From NCBI GenBank assembly GCA_021780095.1, contig JAJXZK010000092.1, positions 1 through 16,276 on the forward strand: a stretch of 16,276 bases of DNA, written 5' to 3'. The stretch's first letter is position 1, and each line of letters opens with the position of its first letter. Positions 1 through 7,339 of the stretch are shown here, one piece after another. This DNA is from Acidobacteriota bacterium (GTDB lineage: Bacteria > Acidobacteriota > Terriglobia > Terriglobales > Acidobacteriaceae). The notes beneath the pieces are model-generated. The model was not told the origin of the DNA. It saw only the letters and a program-made list of their open reading frames with translations, and searched no databases. Position numbers and translations under genes: made by a program.

Positions 1-551
1 TCCTCGGCCGATGCCTGTCCGCGGGCGAGAATGCCGGCTGCGCCACTGATGCTGGCCAATGGATTGCGTATCTCATGGGCAAGACTCGCAGACAATTGTC
101 CCGCGGCGGTAAGACGCTCAGTCTTCTTGAGCTGGTCGATGTTCTGCCGCAGCTCAGTGTACACATGCTCCAGTTCGAGCTTGGTCAATTCCACACGCTT
201 CCGCTGCATCCGCTCGCGGTCCGCGAGCAATCCGGCAATCACACCGGCAGCGCCAAAGGTGCTGAGTTCCACGAGTTCATCTTGTGCATCCAGCGGTTCT
301 CGATACCAGTGCCGGTGGATCGAGGGCGCCTGCAACAGGGTGGCGAGTAGAACCGTCTTGAGCGCACCTTTCCAGCCGAAGAACAGTCCAGCCAACATAA
401 AGGGAAGAATATTCAGGTGGTGTAAAACATTGTTCAACACCACGTCGTGCTGAGGCGCCATCCAGGCAGACACGGCAAGTATCACCACCAGTGCTGCGAT
501 AAGGGCCGCCTTCGCCTTCGACGATTGCAAGCTGGATGGGATGAAGGACAT
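1..551 (-). CDS. Membrane sensor histidine kinase, N-terminal part (NtrB/ZraS-like), runs off the window
   Basis: This is the first 183 residues of a two-component sensor kinase; the catalytic ATPase domain lies beyond position 1. Hydrophobic stretches at about residues 14-32, 46-73 and 97-109 look like membrane segments with no sizeable periplasmic domain. A charged, probably coiled-coil linker (about 110-145) leads into a HisKA dimerisation helix with the H-box SLAHEIRNPLASISG, in which His159 (codon 77-75) is the expected phosphoacceptor. The HEIRNPL form is typical of kinases that partner NtrC-family sigma-54 activators. It is divergent from the efflux operon, so it probably senses metal or envelope stress and controls that operon; this is inference. 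The start is uncertain. ATG at 551 has GAGG only two bases upstream, and an in-frame ATG at 635 would add 28 residues but has no clear ribosome binding site. Confidence 0.85.
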   Translation of the reverse strand, partial: MSFIPSSLQSSKAKAALIAALVVILAVSAWMAPQHDVVLNNVLHHLNILPFMLAGLFFGWKGALKTVLLATLLQAPSIHRHWYREPLDAQDELVELSTFGAAGVIAGLLADRERMQRKRVELTKLELEHVYTELRQNIDQLKKTERLTAAGQLSASLAHEIRNPLASISGAAGILARGQASAE

Positions 552-725
552 GTCCTCATTTTCCCACGATGGCGAAGAATGCCCGTCGAGCCAACCGGAG
601 AGCTGAAACGGAACCGATGTGGGACTTGCTTGCATCACGAAGGTAGATGCAATTCAATCGCCAAGCCGCAGGGCTCGAATTTGTTGTCCGCGGAACGATA
701 TTTTCGTCCAAAAAGCTGTCGATAC

Positions 726-741
726 TGACCCATTCGGAACA
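726..741. promoter_or_regulatory. Operator-like imperfect palindrome, upstream copy
   Basis: TGACCCATTCGGAACA matches 13 of 16 positions of the perfect palindrome at 748-763 and keeps its dyad arrangement. The centres of the two sites are 22 bp apart, close to two helical turns, so bound dimers would sit on the same DNA face. It lies about 100 bp upstream of the predicted sigma-54 start point, where NtrC-type activators usually bind. The role is inferred. Confidence 0.6.
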
Positions 742-747
742 CGTGGG

Positions 748-763
748 TGTCCCATTTGGGACA
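748..763. promoter_or_regulatory. Operator-like perfect palindrome TGTCCCA-TT-TGGGACA
   Basis: TGTCCCATTTGGGACA has perfect 7-bp inverted arms around a TT centre. It is the better copy of a tandem pair (the other is at 726-741) in the gap between a histidine kinase and the efflux operon. It is the most likely binding site for the response regulator that partners the kinase. No protein-binding evidence is available from sequence alone. Confidence 0.65.
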
Positions 764-811
764 GCCGCGTCGACATATGGGATAAATAGCCAGACTTGGC
801 CCGCTTAATTT

Positions 812-827
812 TGGCCGCCGGATTGCT
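812..827 (+). promoter_or_regulatory. Candidate sigma-54 (-24/-12) promoter of the efflux operon
   Basis: TGGCCGCCGGATTGCT fits the RpoN consensus TGGCAC-N5-TTGCT. The GG is at 813-814 and the GC at 825-826, with the obligatory 10 bases between them. The predicted start point is near 838. The two palindromes at 726-763 sit about 75-112 bp upstream of it, the usual place for an enhancer-binding activator. The match and spacing are seen; use of the promoter is inferred. Its predicted start point falls almost on the first possible GTG of the next gene, which is a difficulty discussed in the findings. Confidence 0.55.
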
Positions 828-838
828 TTTGGGTAGGG

Positions 839-2221
839 GTGAGCTACTGCAAGATTGTCTTACTATCGTTGTTCTTTCCGGCCCGATTGCTTTTTGGAGG
901 GCAATCGGTGCCCCAGCGGTCCGCGCCTGTACCGGCGCTGTCCGTGCAGTCCGCAACACAAGGGGCGGAACTCCCAATAGCGCCCGTGCCGCAGGCCGGA
1001 ACAGCCGCAGACGTCCAGTTACCTGCGTCTCAAAGCGCACCGCTTGTACTTTCACTGTCGGACGCCATTGCAATGGCGGAGCGGAACAGCCCCAGGTTGC
1101 GAGAGGCTTCGGCGATGTCTCAACGCACGACCGCGGCGCAGCAGACAGCGCGTGCGTACAGCAATCCCAGCCTGGAGGTTTTTGAAGGCGAACAGTATGC
1201 CCGGGCCGTTTCCATCCCGGGTATACCTGGGCTGCTGCAGCATTATGCGGCGTCTCAAACGATCGAAATTCCATCGGAACGAAGGGCGCGTCAGAGTGCC
1301 GCACGGTTTCAGGTTGCAAGCAGCCGGGCTTATCAGAAGGCTGTCATGTTTTCAGTTGTTGCGGACGCGAAGCGCGCCTTCTACAGTGCCCTGCGGCGAC
1401 GCGAGGAGATCACGCACGCCCAAGAAAACCTGCAGTTGGTGCAGGACTTACGACGGCGCGTCGAGCTCGAGGTGCGGATCGGCGAAAAGGGCAAATTGGA
1501 ATTGACCCGCACCGAAGCGGAGATGGCGCGTGCGCAGTTTATGGTGCGAAGCGCCCGGCTGCAATATGCCAATGCGATTGCCCTGCTGCGCGTCGCCATT
1601 GCGGCCCCGGCTGACGCGAATCTGGATCCGAAGGGCAATTTTTCTCCTGGCATCGCGCTTCCGCCAGTCGAGCAAATGCGGGATGACGTGCTACGGGCGC
1701 ACCCTGTTGTGGTTCAATCGCAGGCTGAAATTCAGCGGTCTCAGGCCACCCTAGATTTTGAGCGCGCGCTGCGCATTCCCCGGCCAACCGCTTACGTGGA
1801 ATACGAGAACCAGCCTGACCTGCGTTTCTGGCGTGCGGGAGTGACCGTGCCAATTCCTCTATGGGACCGTCGCCGCGGCCAGATCGGAGAAGCCAAGGCC
1901 GCCATTTCTGAATCGACTGCAGTGCTGGAACAACGGCGACTGGAACTCATCTCCGCGGTGGAGCGTGCGTACGAGCAATATCAACTGGCAGATCAACAGG
2001 TCACTTCGCTCCAGTCCGGCTCACTCCGTGCCGCCGAAAGCGCTGTGGATGCGGCCAAAGCTGCCTATCGCTTTGGGGAGCGCGGCATTGTAGAGGTGCT
2101 GGACGCGCAGCGGGTCCTTCAAACTGTGCGCGCTGACCTGCTGGATGCGCAATTCGCGCGCCAGTCGGCGCTGGTCGACCTGGAAGAACTTGGCGCGATG
2201 TCGCCTGGAGCGAGGCCCTGA
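839..2221 (+). CDS. TolC-family outer membrane efflux channel (CusC/CzcC-like)
   Basis: This is the outer membrane channel of a tripartite metal-efflux pump. It has 460 codons from the first GTG, within the usual CzcC/CusC range. Two outer-membrane efflux repeats are visible at about residues 70-255 and 275-455. Each begins near a polar helix (LSDAIAMAERNSPRLREA; later DDVLRAHPVVVQSQAEI) and is rich in Ala, Gln, Arg and Glu heptads, as expected for the alpha-barrel. The N-terminus from GTG 839 has a hydrophobic stretch (IVLLSLFFPARLLF) that could be a signal peptide, but there is no spaced ribosome binding site. An in-frame GTG at 908 has a strong GGAGGG (896-901) yet would leave no signal peptide. 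I keep 839 on export grounds, with doubt. The stop overlaps the next start by one base (TGATG), so the genes are translationally coupled. Confidence 0.88.
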   Translation: MSYCKIVLLSLFFPARLLFGGQSVPQRSAPVPALSVQSATQGAELPIAPVPQAGTAADVQLPASQSAPLVLSLSDAIAMAERNSPRLREASAMSQRTTAAQQTARAYSNPSLEVFEGEQYARAVSIPGIPGLLQHYAASQTIEIPSERRARQSAARFQVASSRAYQKAVMFSVVADAKRAFYSALRRREEITHAQENLQLVQDLRRRVELEVRIGEKGKLELTRTEAEMARAQFMVRSARLQYANAIALLRVAIAAPADANLDPKGNFSPGIALPPVEQMRDDVLRAHPVVVQSQAEIQRSQATLDFERALRIPRPTAYVEYENQPDLRFWRAGVTVPIPLWDRRRGQIGEAKAAISESTAVLEQRRLELISAVERAYEQYQLADQQVTSLQSGSLRAAESAVDAAKAAYRFGERGIVEVLDAQRVLQTVRADLLDAQFARQSALVDLEELGAMSPGARP

Positions 2222-3426
2222 TGATTGACATAGAGTTTTATGCGACCCTGTTACCGCGTAGTTGGTGGGTTCAACGTCTCGGAATTTTCGTCCTGCTTCT
2301 CGCTCCACTGATGGTGGCAACGCAGGGCTGCAACCCAAAACAGAACGCGACCGTCGCTGCCACCGACACGAACAATCCCAATGAGATATCCATCACCCCC
2401 GCTCTTGCCCAGAATCTGAAATTCGGTGAGCCGCAAATCACAGACGTAAAGGGCACGCTGCGTGTCTCCGCGCATATTGAGACCGATGCCAGACGCATCG
2501 CGCGCGTCGGCTCTCCGGTTGCAGGACGCATCCTCAAGCTGCTGGTGTTCGAAGGTGAGTATGTAAAATCCGGAACCGTTCTGGCCATGCTGCACAGCAC
2601 AGACCTATCGGACACGCAGGTGGCACTCATCAAGGCCTATTCCCAGCAGGGCCTTGCCTCGGCTTCAGAGCATCGGGCTGAGCAACTTGTGAAGGCGGAC
2701 GTGATTGGTCGCGCGGAGCTCGAGCGCCGACGGGCGGAATTGCTGCAGGCCAGCACCGAGGCCGCATCCTACCGCACCCAACTCCTTGGCCTGGGCATGA
2801 CGGAAGCGCAGATCCGCAACCTGGAAACCACCCGTAAGCTCAGCGCGGACTACCCCATCGCCGCGCCGAAGAGCGGTACTGTTCTGACGCGAGAAATTAC
2901 CATTGGCCAGGTGGTGCAACCATCTGATCCTGCGTTCACCATAGCGGACCTATCAAGCGTCTGGGTGGTGGCCAACGTGCCGGAAGAAGATGCCGGCCAT
3001 CTGCAAAAGGGCATGGAGGTCGAGGTCCGAATCCCCGCCCTGCCGCAACACAGGATCGAGGGAAAGCTTTCATTTGTCTCCCCAATTGTCGATCCCTCAA
3101 CGCGTACGGTTGAGGTCCGCATGGACGTTCCGAATCCCACCGGTCTGCTTAAACCGGACGAGCTGGCCAGCATGACATTCACCGGCCATGCCGACCGCAA
3201 ACTCACCGTGCCGAACGCGGCGGTGGTGCGCGAAGGCAATAAGGACTACGTGTTTGTACAAGACGGACCACGGAAATGTGTTTTGCGCGAAATCGCTCTT
3301 GGGGAAGAGGAGAACGACCGCAGGGTGGTGTTCACCGGTGTTCAGCCGGGCGAACGCATCGTCACTGATGGCGCATTTCACCTGAACAATCAGCGCAAGC
3401 AGAACGCGATTAAAGGGAGCCGATAG
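2221..3426 (+). CDS. RND efflux periplasmic adaptor (CzcB/CusB-like membrane fusion protein)
   Basis: The adaptor links the inner-membrane pump to the outer-membrane channel. Its 401 residues show an N-terminal hydrophobic anchor (about 18-36) ending in ATQGC; Cys37 might be lipidated, but the residue at -3 is Thr rather than the usual Leu. A biotinyl-lipoyl-like segment follows (SPVAGRILKLLVFEGEYVKSG, about 98-118), then an alpha-hairpin rich in Arg, Glu and Ala (about 135-190), the return strand with PIAAPKSGTV, a beta-barrel (about 225-300) and a membrane-proximal domain with TDGAFHLNNQRK near the end. No Met-rich N-terminal copper motif like that of E. coli CusB is seen, so divalent-metal specificity is as likely as copper or silver. 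The start overlaps the upstream stop, and the stop TAG directly abuts the pump ATG. Confidence 0.9.
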   Translation: MIDIEFYATLLPRSWWVQRLGIFVLLLAPLMVATQGCNPKQNATVAATDTNNPNEISITPALAQNLKFGEPQITDVKGTLRVSAHIETDARRIARVGSPVAGRILKLLVFEGEYVKSGTVLAMLHSTDLSDTQVALIKAYSQQGLASASEHRAEQLVKADVIGRAELERRRAELLQASTEAASYRTQLLGLGMTEAQIRNLETTRKLSADYPIAAPKSGTVLTREITIGQVVQPSDPAFTIADLSSVWVVANVPEEDAGHLQKGMEVEVRIPALPQHRIEGKLSFVSPIVDPSTRTVEVRMDVPNPTGLLKPDELASMTFTGHADRKLTVPNAAVVREGNKDYVFVQDGPRKCVLREIALGEEENDRRVVFTGVQPGERIVTDGAFHLNNQRKQNAIKGSR

Positions 3427-6400
3427 ATGCTGCATTCCATCGTCGCGGCTGCATTACGGCAACGGCTCATCCTGGTGGTGGTCGCCGTGGCTCTCGTAGG
3501 GTTCGGACTCAATGCAGCCCAGAACCTCTCGATCGATGCTTTCCCTGACGTCGCCAACATTCAGGTTCAGATTGCCACCGAGGCTCCCGGCAAATCCCCT
3601 GAAGAGGTCGAGCGATTCGTCACCATTCCGATTGAAATCGCCATGACAGGTTTGCCCGGCATGACGGACATGCGTTCGCTCAACAAGCCAGGGCTCTCTC
3701 TTATTACGCTCGTCTTCACCGACGAGAGCGACCTGTTCCGCGAGCGGCAGATGGTTTCGGAGCGGCTTTCCGAGCTGCGTGATCGCATGCCCGTGGGAGT
3801 CACGCCTGTTCTTGGGCCCATCACAAATGCGTTAGGCGAGGTCTACCAGTACACACTGGAAGTGCCCGGAGAGAGTGCCCAGAAGCACCCTCTCTCCCAC
3901 GCGGACCTCATCGAGCGCCGCACACTGCAGGACTGGGTGGTACGTCCTCTGCTGCGCTCGATTCCCGGAGTGGCAGAGATCAACTCCACGGGGGGCTTTG
4001 TCAAACAGTATGAAACCCTCGTCGATCCTCAGAAATTGTATTACTACAAGCTCACCATTAATGATGTGCGGGACGCGCTCGCCCACAACAATGCGAACGC
4101 TGGTGGAGGCGTCCTGCGCCAGCATGCCGAGCAATACCTGATTCGCAGCGTGGGCCTGCTGGGTGGCCTGGAAGACATCCGCAATATAGTGCTCAAGGAA
4201 AGCAAAGGCACGCCGGTGTATGTCCGCGATGTGGGCGAGGTCCGCATCGGCACAGAAGTTCGCGCAGGCGCCATGATGAAGAACGGCTACACCGAGGCTG
4301 TGGGCGGCGTTGTACTGATGACCAGCGGCGGCAATGCGAAACAGATCGTAAGCCGCGTGAAAGAGCGGGTTGCGGAGATCAACAGCAGGCACATGATACC
4401 CGGCGGTCTGCAGATCGTTCCCTATTACGACCGCTCGCAACTGGTGGATGCCGCCATCCGTATGGTAACGGAAGTGCTTGGCGAAGGCATCATCTTCGTT
4501 GTCATCGTGCTGTTTTTATTCCTTGGCGATTTGCGCTCAAGCCTGATTGTGAGCGCCAATCTTGTACTCACGCCGCTGCTCACTTTTTTGGTCATGAACC
4601 GCATCGGTCTGTCCGCCAATCTGATGTCCCTCGGCGGACTTGCCATCGCAATCGGCCTGATGGTGGACGGCTCCGTGGTGGTGGTGGAAAATATCTTCGC
4701 CAGGCTCAGCCATGCAAGACACGATCATCATCCGGAAGATAAATTCGCCAAGCTGCACGTGGTCCTTACTGCCGTGCAGGAGGTCGCCACCCCAACGCTA
4801 TTTGGCGTGACCATCATTATCCTGGTGTTTCTGCCACTGATGACACTACAGGGCATGGAAGGCAAACTATTTGCGCCGCTGGCATACACCATCGCCATCG
4901 CGCTGGCCATCTCGCTGGTGCTCTCTCTGACGCTTTCGCCCGTACTCTCTTCCTATCTTCTCAAAGGCGGTTCTGAAGGGGACACACGGCTGGTGCGACT
5001 TCTGCGCGCGCCTTACACCCGGGTGCTCCATTGGGCCCTCGGTCATCGAAAAATCACTGTCCTCGCCGTCGTCCTCGCCTTTTGCGGATCTCTCACGCTC
5101 TTCCCTTTCCTCGGCACATCTTTCATTCCGGAGATGCAGGAGGGCACGCTCTCACCCAATGCGGACCGGGTACCGAACATTTCACTCGATGAATCGCTCA
5201 AGATGGAACGAGAAATGCAGGGTCTTATGCTGAAGGTTCCGGGCGTGGATAACGTAGTTTCGCGCCTGGGGCGCGGTGAGTCGCCGGCCGATCCCGCGGG
5301 ACCCAATGAGGCCGACGTGCTCGCATCGCTCACCCCGTTTGATAAGCGGCCCCGCGGCATGACCCAGGACTCGATTGCCGAGCAGATTCGAGCGCGGCTG
5401 GTGGCGTTGCCGGGAATCAATCTGGTGATGTCCCAACCCATCAGCGACCGCGTCGATGAGATGGTCTCCGGTGTTCGGGCCGACGTGGCGGTCATGCTAT
5501 TCGGCGACGATTTAGACACTCTTGTCGAGAAGGCTGGTGAGATCGCCCGGGTGGCGACCGGAATCCGAGGCACGCAGGACACACGCGTCGACCGCGTCGG
5601 TGGCCAGCAATACCTCACCATCGGCATCGACCGAGGCGCCATCGCGCGTTATGGCCTGAATGCGGAGAACGTCAACGACGTCATTGAGACCGCCATCGCC
5701 GGCAAGACAGCCACTGAAATCTATGAAGGCGAACGCAGGTTTGCCGGCGTCGTCCGCCTTCCGGAAAACCTGCGCGACAGCATAGGGGACATTCGCGAAC
5801 TACAGATCAGCTCGCCGGACGGGCTGCGAATTCCCCTGAAGGATCTTGCCAGCGTGAAGGTGCTCGAAGGCCCCGCACTCATCAATCGCAGTATGGGCAA
5901 ACGGCGCATCGTGGTTGGTGTCAATGTGCAGGACCGCGACCTGGGCGGATACGTGAATGAACTCCAGGACAAGGTCGATCAGGAAGTCCAGCTGCCCGCA
6001 GGGTACTACATTGAGTGGGGCGGTCAGTTTCACAACATGCAGCGCGCCATGCACCATCTAGAGGTGATTGTCCCTATCACCATCGCGGCCATCTTCTTTC
6101 TGCTGTTCATCCTCTTCCACTCTGTCCGATTTGCCGCGCTCATCATAACCGTCTTGCCACTTGCCTCGATCGGCGGCATCCTCGGCCTCTTTTTATCGGG
6201 CGAATATCTTTCCGTGCCGGCTTCCGTGGGGTTCATCGCATTGTGGGGGATTGCCGTCTTGAACGGCATCGTGCTGGTCTCCTACATCCGCAAGTTGCGT
6301 GAGGGAGGAATGTCGCAGGCAGAGGCGGTCCACGAGGGTACCCGGCTGCGCTTCAGGCCAGTCATGATGACGGCCACGGTGGCGGCCCTGGGACTGGCTC

Positions 6401-6564
6401 CATTTCTATTTGCCACCGGTCCCGGCTCAGAGATCCAACGTCCGCTGGCGATTGTCGTGATCGGCGGGCTGGTCAGTTCCACAGCACTGACTCTTCTATT
6501 GCTGCCGGTCGTTTATGCATTTTTTGAAGGAACAGAGGCCCATCCTCGTCACTCTGGGGAGTGA
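3427..6564 (+). CDS. CzcA/CusA-family heavy-metal RND efflux pump
   Basis: This is the inner-membrane proton-driven pump (1045 residues, the normal family length). It begins with the family N-terminus (LSIDAFPDVANIQVQI, EAPGKSPEEVERFVTIPIE). Two sets of membrane helices flank the large periplasmic porter loops, and FIALWGIAVLNGIVLVSYI lies in the second set. In the fourth helix the motif is AIGLMVDGSVVVVEN. Asp414 and Glu421 match CzcA D408 and E415, but the position of CzcA D402 is Ala408, so the DFG-x3-DGA signature is altered. Metal specificity (Zn/Co/Cd/Ni or Cu/Ag) therefore cannot be fixed from this motif. Translation starts at ATG 3427 with GGGAG at 3415-3419, immediately after the adaptor stop. 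No obvious intrinsic terminator follows the gene. Confidence 0.93.
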   Translation: MLHSIVAAALRQRLILVVVAVALVGFGLNAAQNLSIDAFPDVANIQVQIATEAPGKSPEEVERFVTIPIEIAMTGLPGMTDMRSLNKPGLSLITLVFTDESDLFRERQMVSERLSELRDRMPVGVTPVLGPITNALGEVYQYTLEVPGESAQKHPLSHADLIERRTLQDWVVRPLLRSIPGVAEINSTGGFVKQYETLVDPQKLYYYKLTINDVRDALAHNNANAGGGVLRQHAEQYLIRSVGLLGGLEDIRNIVLKESKGTPVYVRDVGEVRIGTEVRAGAMMKNGYTEAVGGVVLMTSGGNAKQIVSRVKERVAEINSRHMIPGGLQIVPYYDRSQLVDAAIRMVTEVLGEGIIFVVIVLFLFLGDLRSSLIVSANLVLTPLLTFLVMNRIGLSANLMSLGGLAIAIGLMVDGSVVVVENIFARLSHARHDHHPEDKFAKLHVVLTAVQEVATPTLFGVTIIILVFLPLMTLQGMEGKLFAPLAYTIAIALAISLVLSLTLSPVLSSYLLKGGSEGDTRLVRLLRAPYTRVLHWALGHRKITVLAVVLAFCGSLTLFPFLGTSFIPEMQEGTLSPNADRVPNISLDESLKMEREMQGLMLKVPGVDNVVSRLGRGESPADPAGPNEADVLASLTPFDKRPRGMTQDSIAEQIRARLVALPGINLVMSQPISDRVDEMVSGVRADVAVMLFGDDLDTLVEKAGEIARVATGIRGTQDTRVDRVGGQQYLTIGIDRGAIARYGLNAENVNDVIETAIAGKTATEIYEGERRFAGVVRLPENLRDSIGDIRELQISSPDGLRIPLKDLASVKVLEGPALINRSMGKRRIVVGVNVQDRDLGGYVNELQDKVDQEVQLPAGYYIEWGGQFHNMQRAMHHLEVIVPITIAAIFFLLFILFHSVRFAALIITVLPLASIGGILGLFLSGEYLSVPASVGFIALWGIAVLNGIVLVSYIRKLREGGMSQAEAVHEGTRLRFRPVMMTATVAALGLAPFLFATGPGSEIQRPLAIVVIGGLVSSTALTLLLLPVVYAFFEGTEAHPRHSGE

Positions 6565-6866
6565 CAATTCATCGAACGGGTTCGGTTAATCAGCAGTTTG
6601 CCTGCGAATGCTGAGGGCGGATCGAAGCCAGCTGCGGGATAGACAGTTTCGCACGCTGAAGTTGGATTTCGGCTCTCAGTGCGAGCTGTGGGGTGCTTCG
6701 CCAGACTTTTCTGCGAATTCTTCTGCTCTTTTCTCACCTTCTTTTGTTGTTGTTTCTTCTGCCGCCTCATATAAACTTTCCTGGGTTCGACGATTTTCTG
6801 TGCGTGGTCGGCTGGCTGTGCGTATGACACCGCACCTGAGATTGCAGAAATTTAGCGCAGGCAAAT
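6565..6866. other. Intergenic stretch with pyrimidine-rich tract; no intact gene seen
   Basis: The 302 bases after the pump gene hold no convincing intact coding region. Open frames on either strand here have low-complexity composition: Lys/Gln/Glu-rich when the minus strand is read, because of the C/T-rich tract at about 6719-6760. A promoter-like element sits at 6747-6775. A small perfect dyad CGAAC-GG-GTTCG near 6573-6584 has no T-run. The last 45 bases (from about 6823) may contain further decayed aldolase sequence (PHLRLQKFSAGK in another frame), but that resemblance is weak. Confidence 0.5.
6747..6775 (+). promoter_or_regulatory. Candidate sigma-70 promoter for the sugar operon
   Basis: TTGTTG (6747-6752), a 17-bp spacer and TATAAA (6770-6775) resemble a -35/-10 pair, with a strong -10 (5 of 6) and a weak -35 (3 of 6). 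It faces the aldolase remnant and the sugar genes and is the best candidate I see between the pump stop and 7336. Because it overlaps a T-rich tract, chance matches are more likely than usual. Confidence 0.35.
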
Positions 6867-7339
6867 ATGGTTCCGGAGCAGGAAGTCTTTGGTGACTCCG
6901 TTGAATCGGCGCCGTATGAGACTCCTGGGACACATGCCTTGGCAAAAAACCGTGTTGTCCCATGTCAAAGGGTCACAATACAATTTTGCTGGCGAGCCAC
7001 CGGATTGTATGCTGGGCAGGCACAGTAACGCACGCCGAGTGGTATGTTGAAGCGGTCGACACTTACTGCAAAACCGTGATGATTGCTTCGCAACTGGGGC
7101 CAAAATTGAACGAGATTCTCTCTGACAAGATCGCCGACCTGCTGGCGATCAAGAACAGGTGGGGATTGCCGGACCCGCGGTTAGCCAGCGATCCGCAGCC
7201 CGTCGAGACGCCCGTGATCCGCACAGCGGATGCGGCATCGAACGCTGCACCAATCCGGCAACCCACCAGCTACGATGTGGATGAGCCGGTCAGTCGGTTG
7301 ACGTCAGATGTGTCCGGTGTTTTCCGTGGAACCGAATGA
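6867..7339 (+). pseudogene. Decayed class II aldolase (FucA/RhaD type), C-terminal remnant
   Basis: Two frames read in series match the C-terminal half of zinc-dependent class II aldolases such as L-fuculose-1-phosphate aldolase. The frame from 6867 gives MVPEQEVFGDSVESAPYETPGTHALAK in pieces. The frame from 6962 gives GHNTILLASHRIVCW, then THAEWYVEAVDTYCKTVMIASQLG and LLAIKNRWGLPDPR. Together they align with E. coli FucA from APYATFGT through LLQHHGLI to the C-terminus. A shift is needed at the six-A run 6944-6949, after which LAKTVLSHVKG reads well, and another near 6970. His13 of the last frame (6998-7000) matches the third zinc ligand, but the usual HG is HR. The N-terminal part with the catalytic Glu and two zinc His is absent. 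The terminal TGA overlaps the kinase start (ATGA), so this was the first gene of the operon. A functional short protein is unlikely. Confidence 0.75.

Noticed and set aside
683..698. A third possible operator around TCCGCGGA
   Set aside because: It is palindromic but does not match the half-site TGTCCCA beyond TGTCC, and its phase does not fit the 22-bp repeat exactly.
880..890. A second -24/-12 element near the repeated GATTGCTTTT
   Set aside because: The GG and GC are only 7 bases apart, not the 10 that sigma-54 needs.
654..1319. A 221-codon minus-strand open frame across the kinase-TolC gap and the TolC N-terminus
   Set aside because: It is antisense to the well-supported TolC gene and to the regulatory gap, has many Arg/Pro/Ala runs typical of a shadow frame, and matches no family I recognise.
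6773..6800. GGGTTCGAC resembling a tRNA T-loop
   Set aside because: The flanking bases cannot form the T-stem, and no acceptor or anticodon stem was found nearby.
6676..6963. A 95-codon minus-strand frame with a Glu/Lys-rich end
   Set aside because: The composition comes from the T/C-rich tract, and the frame is antisense to the aldolase remnant. No homologue comes to mind.
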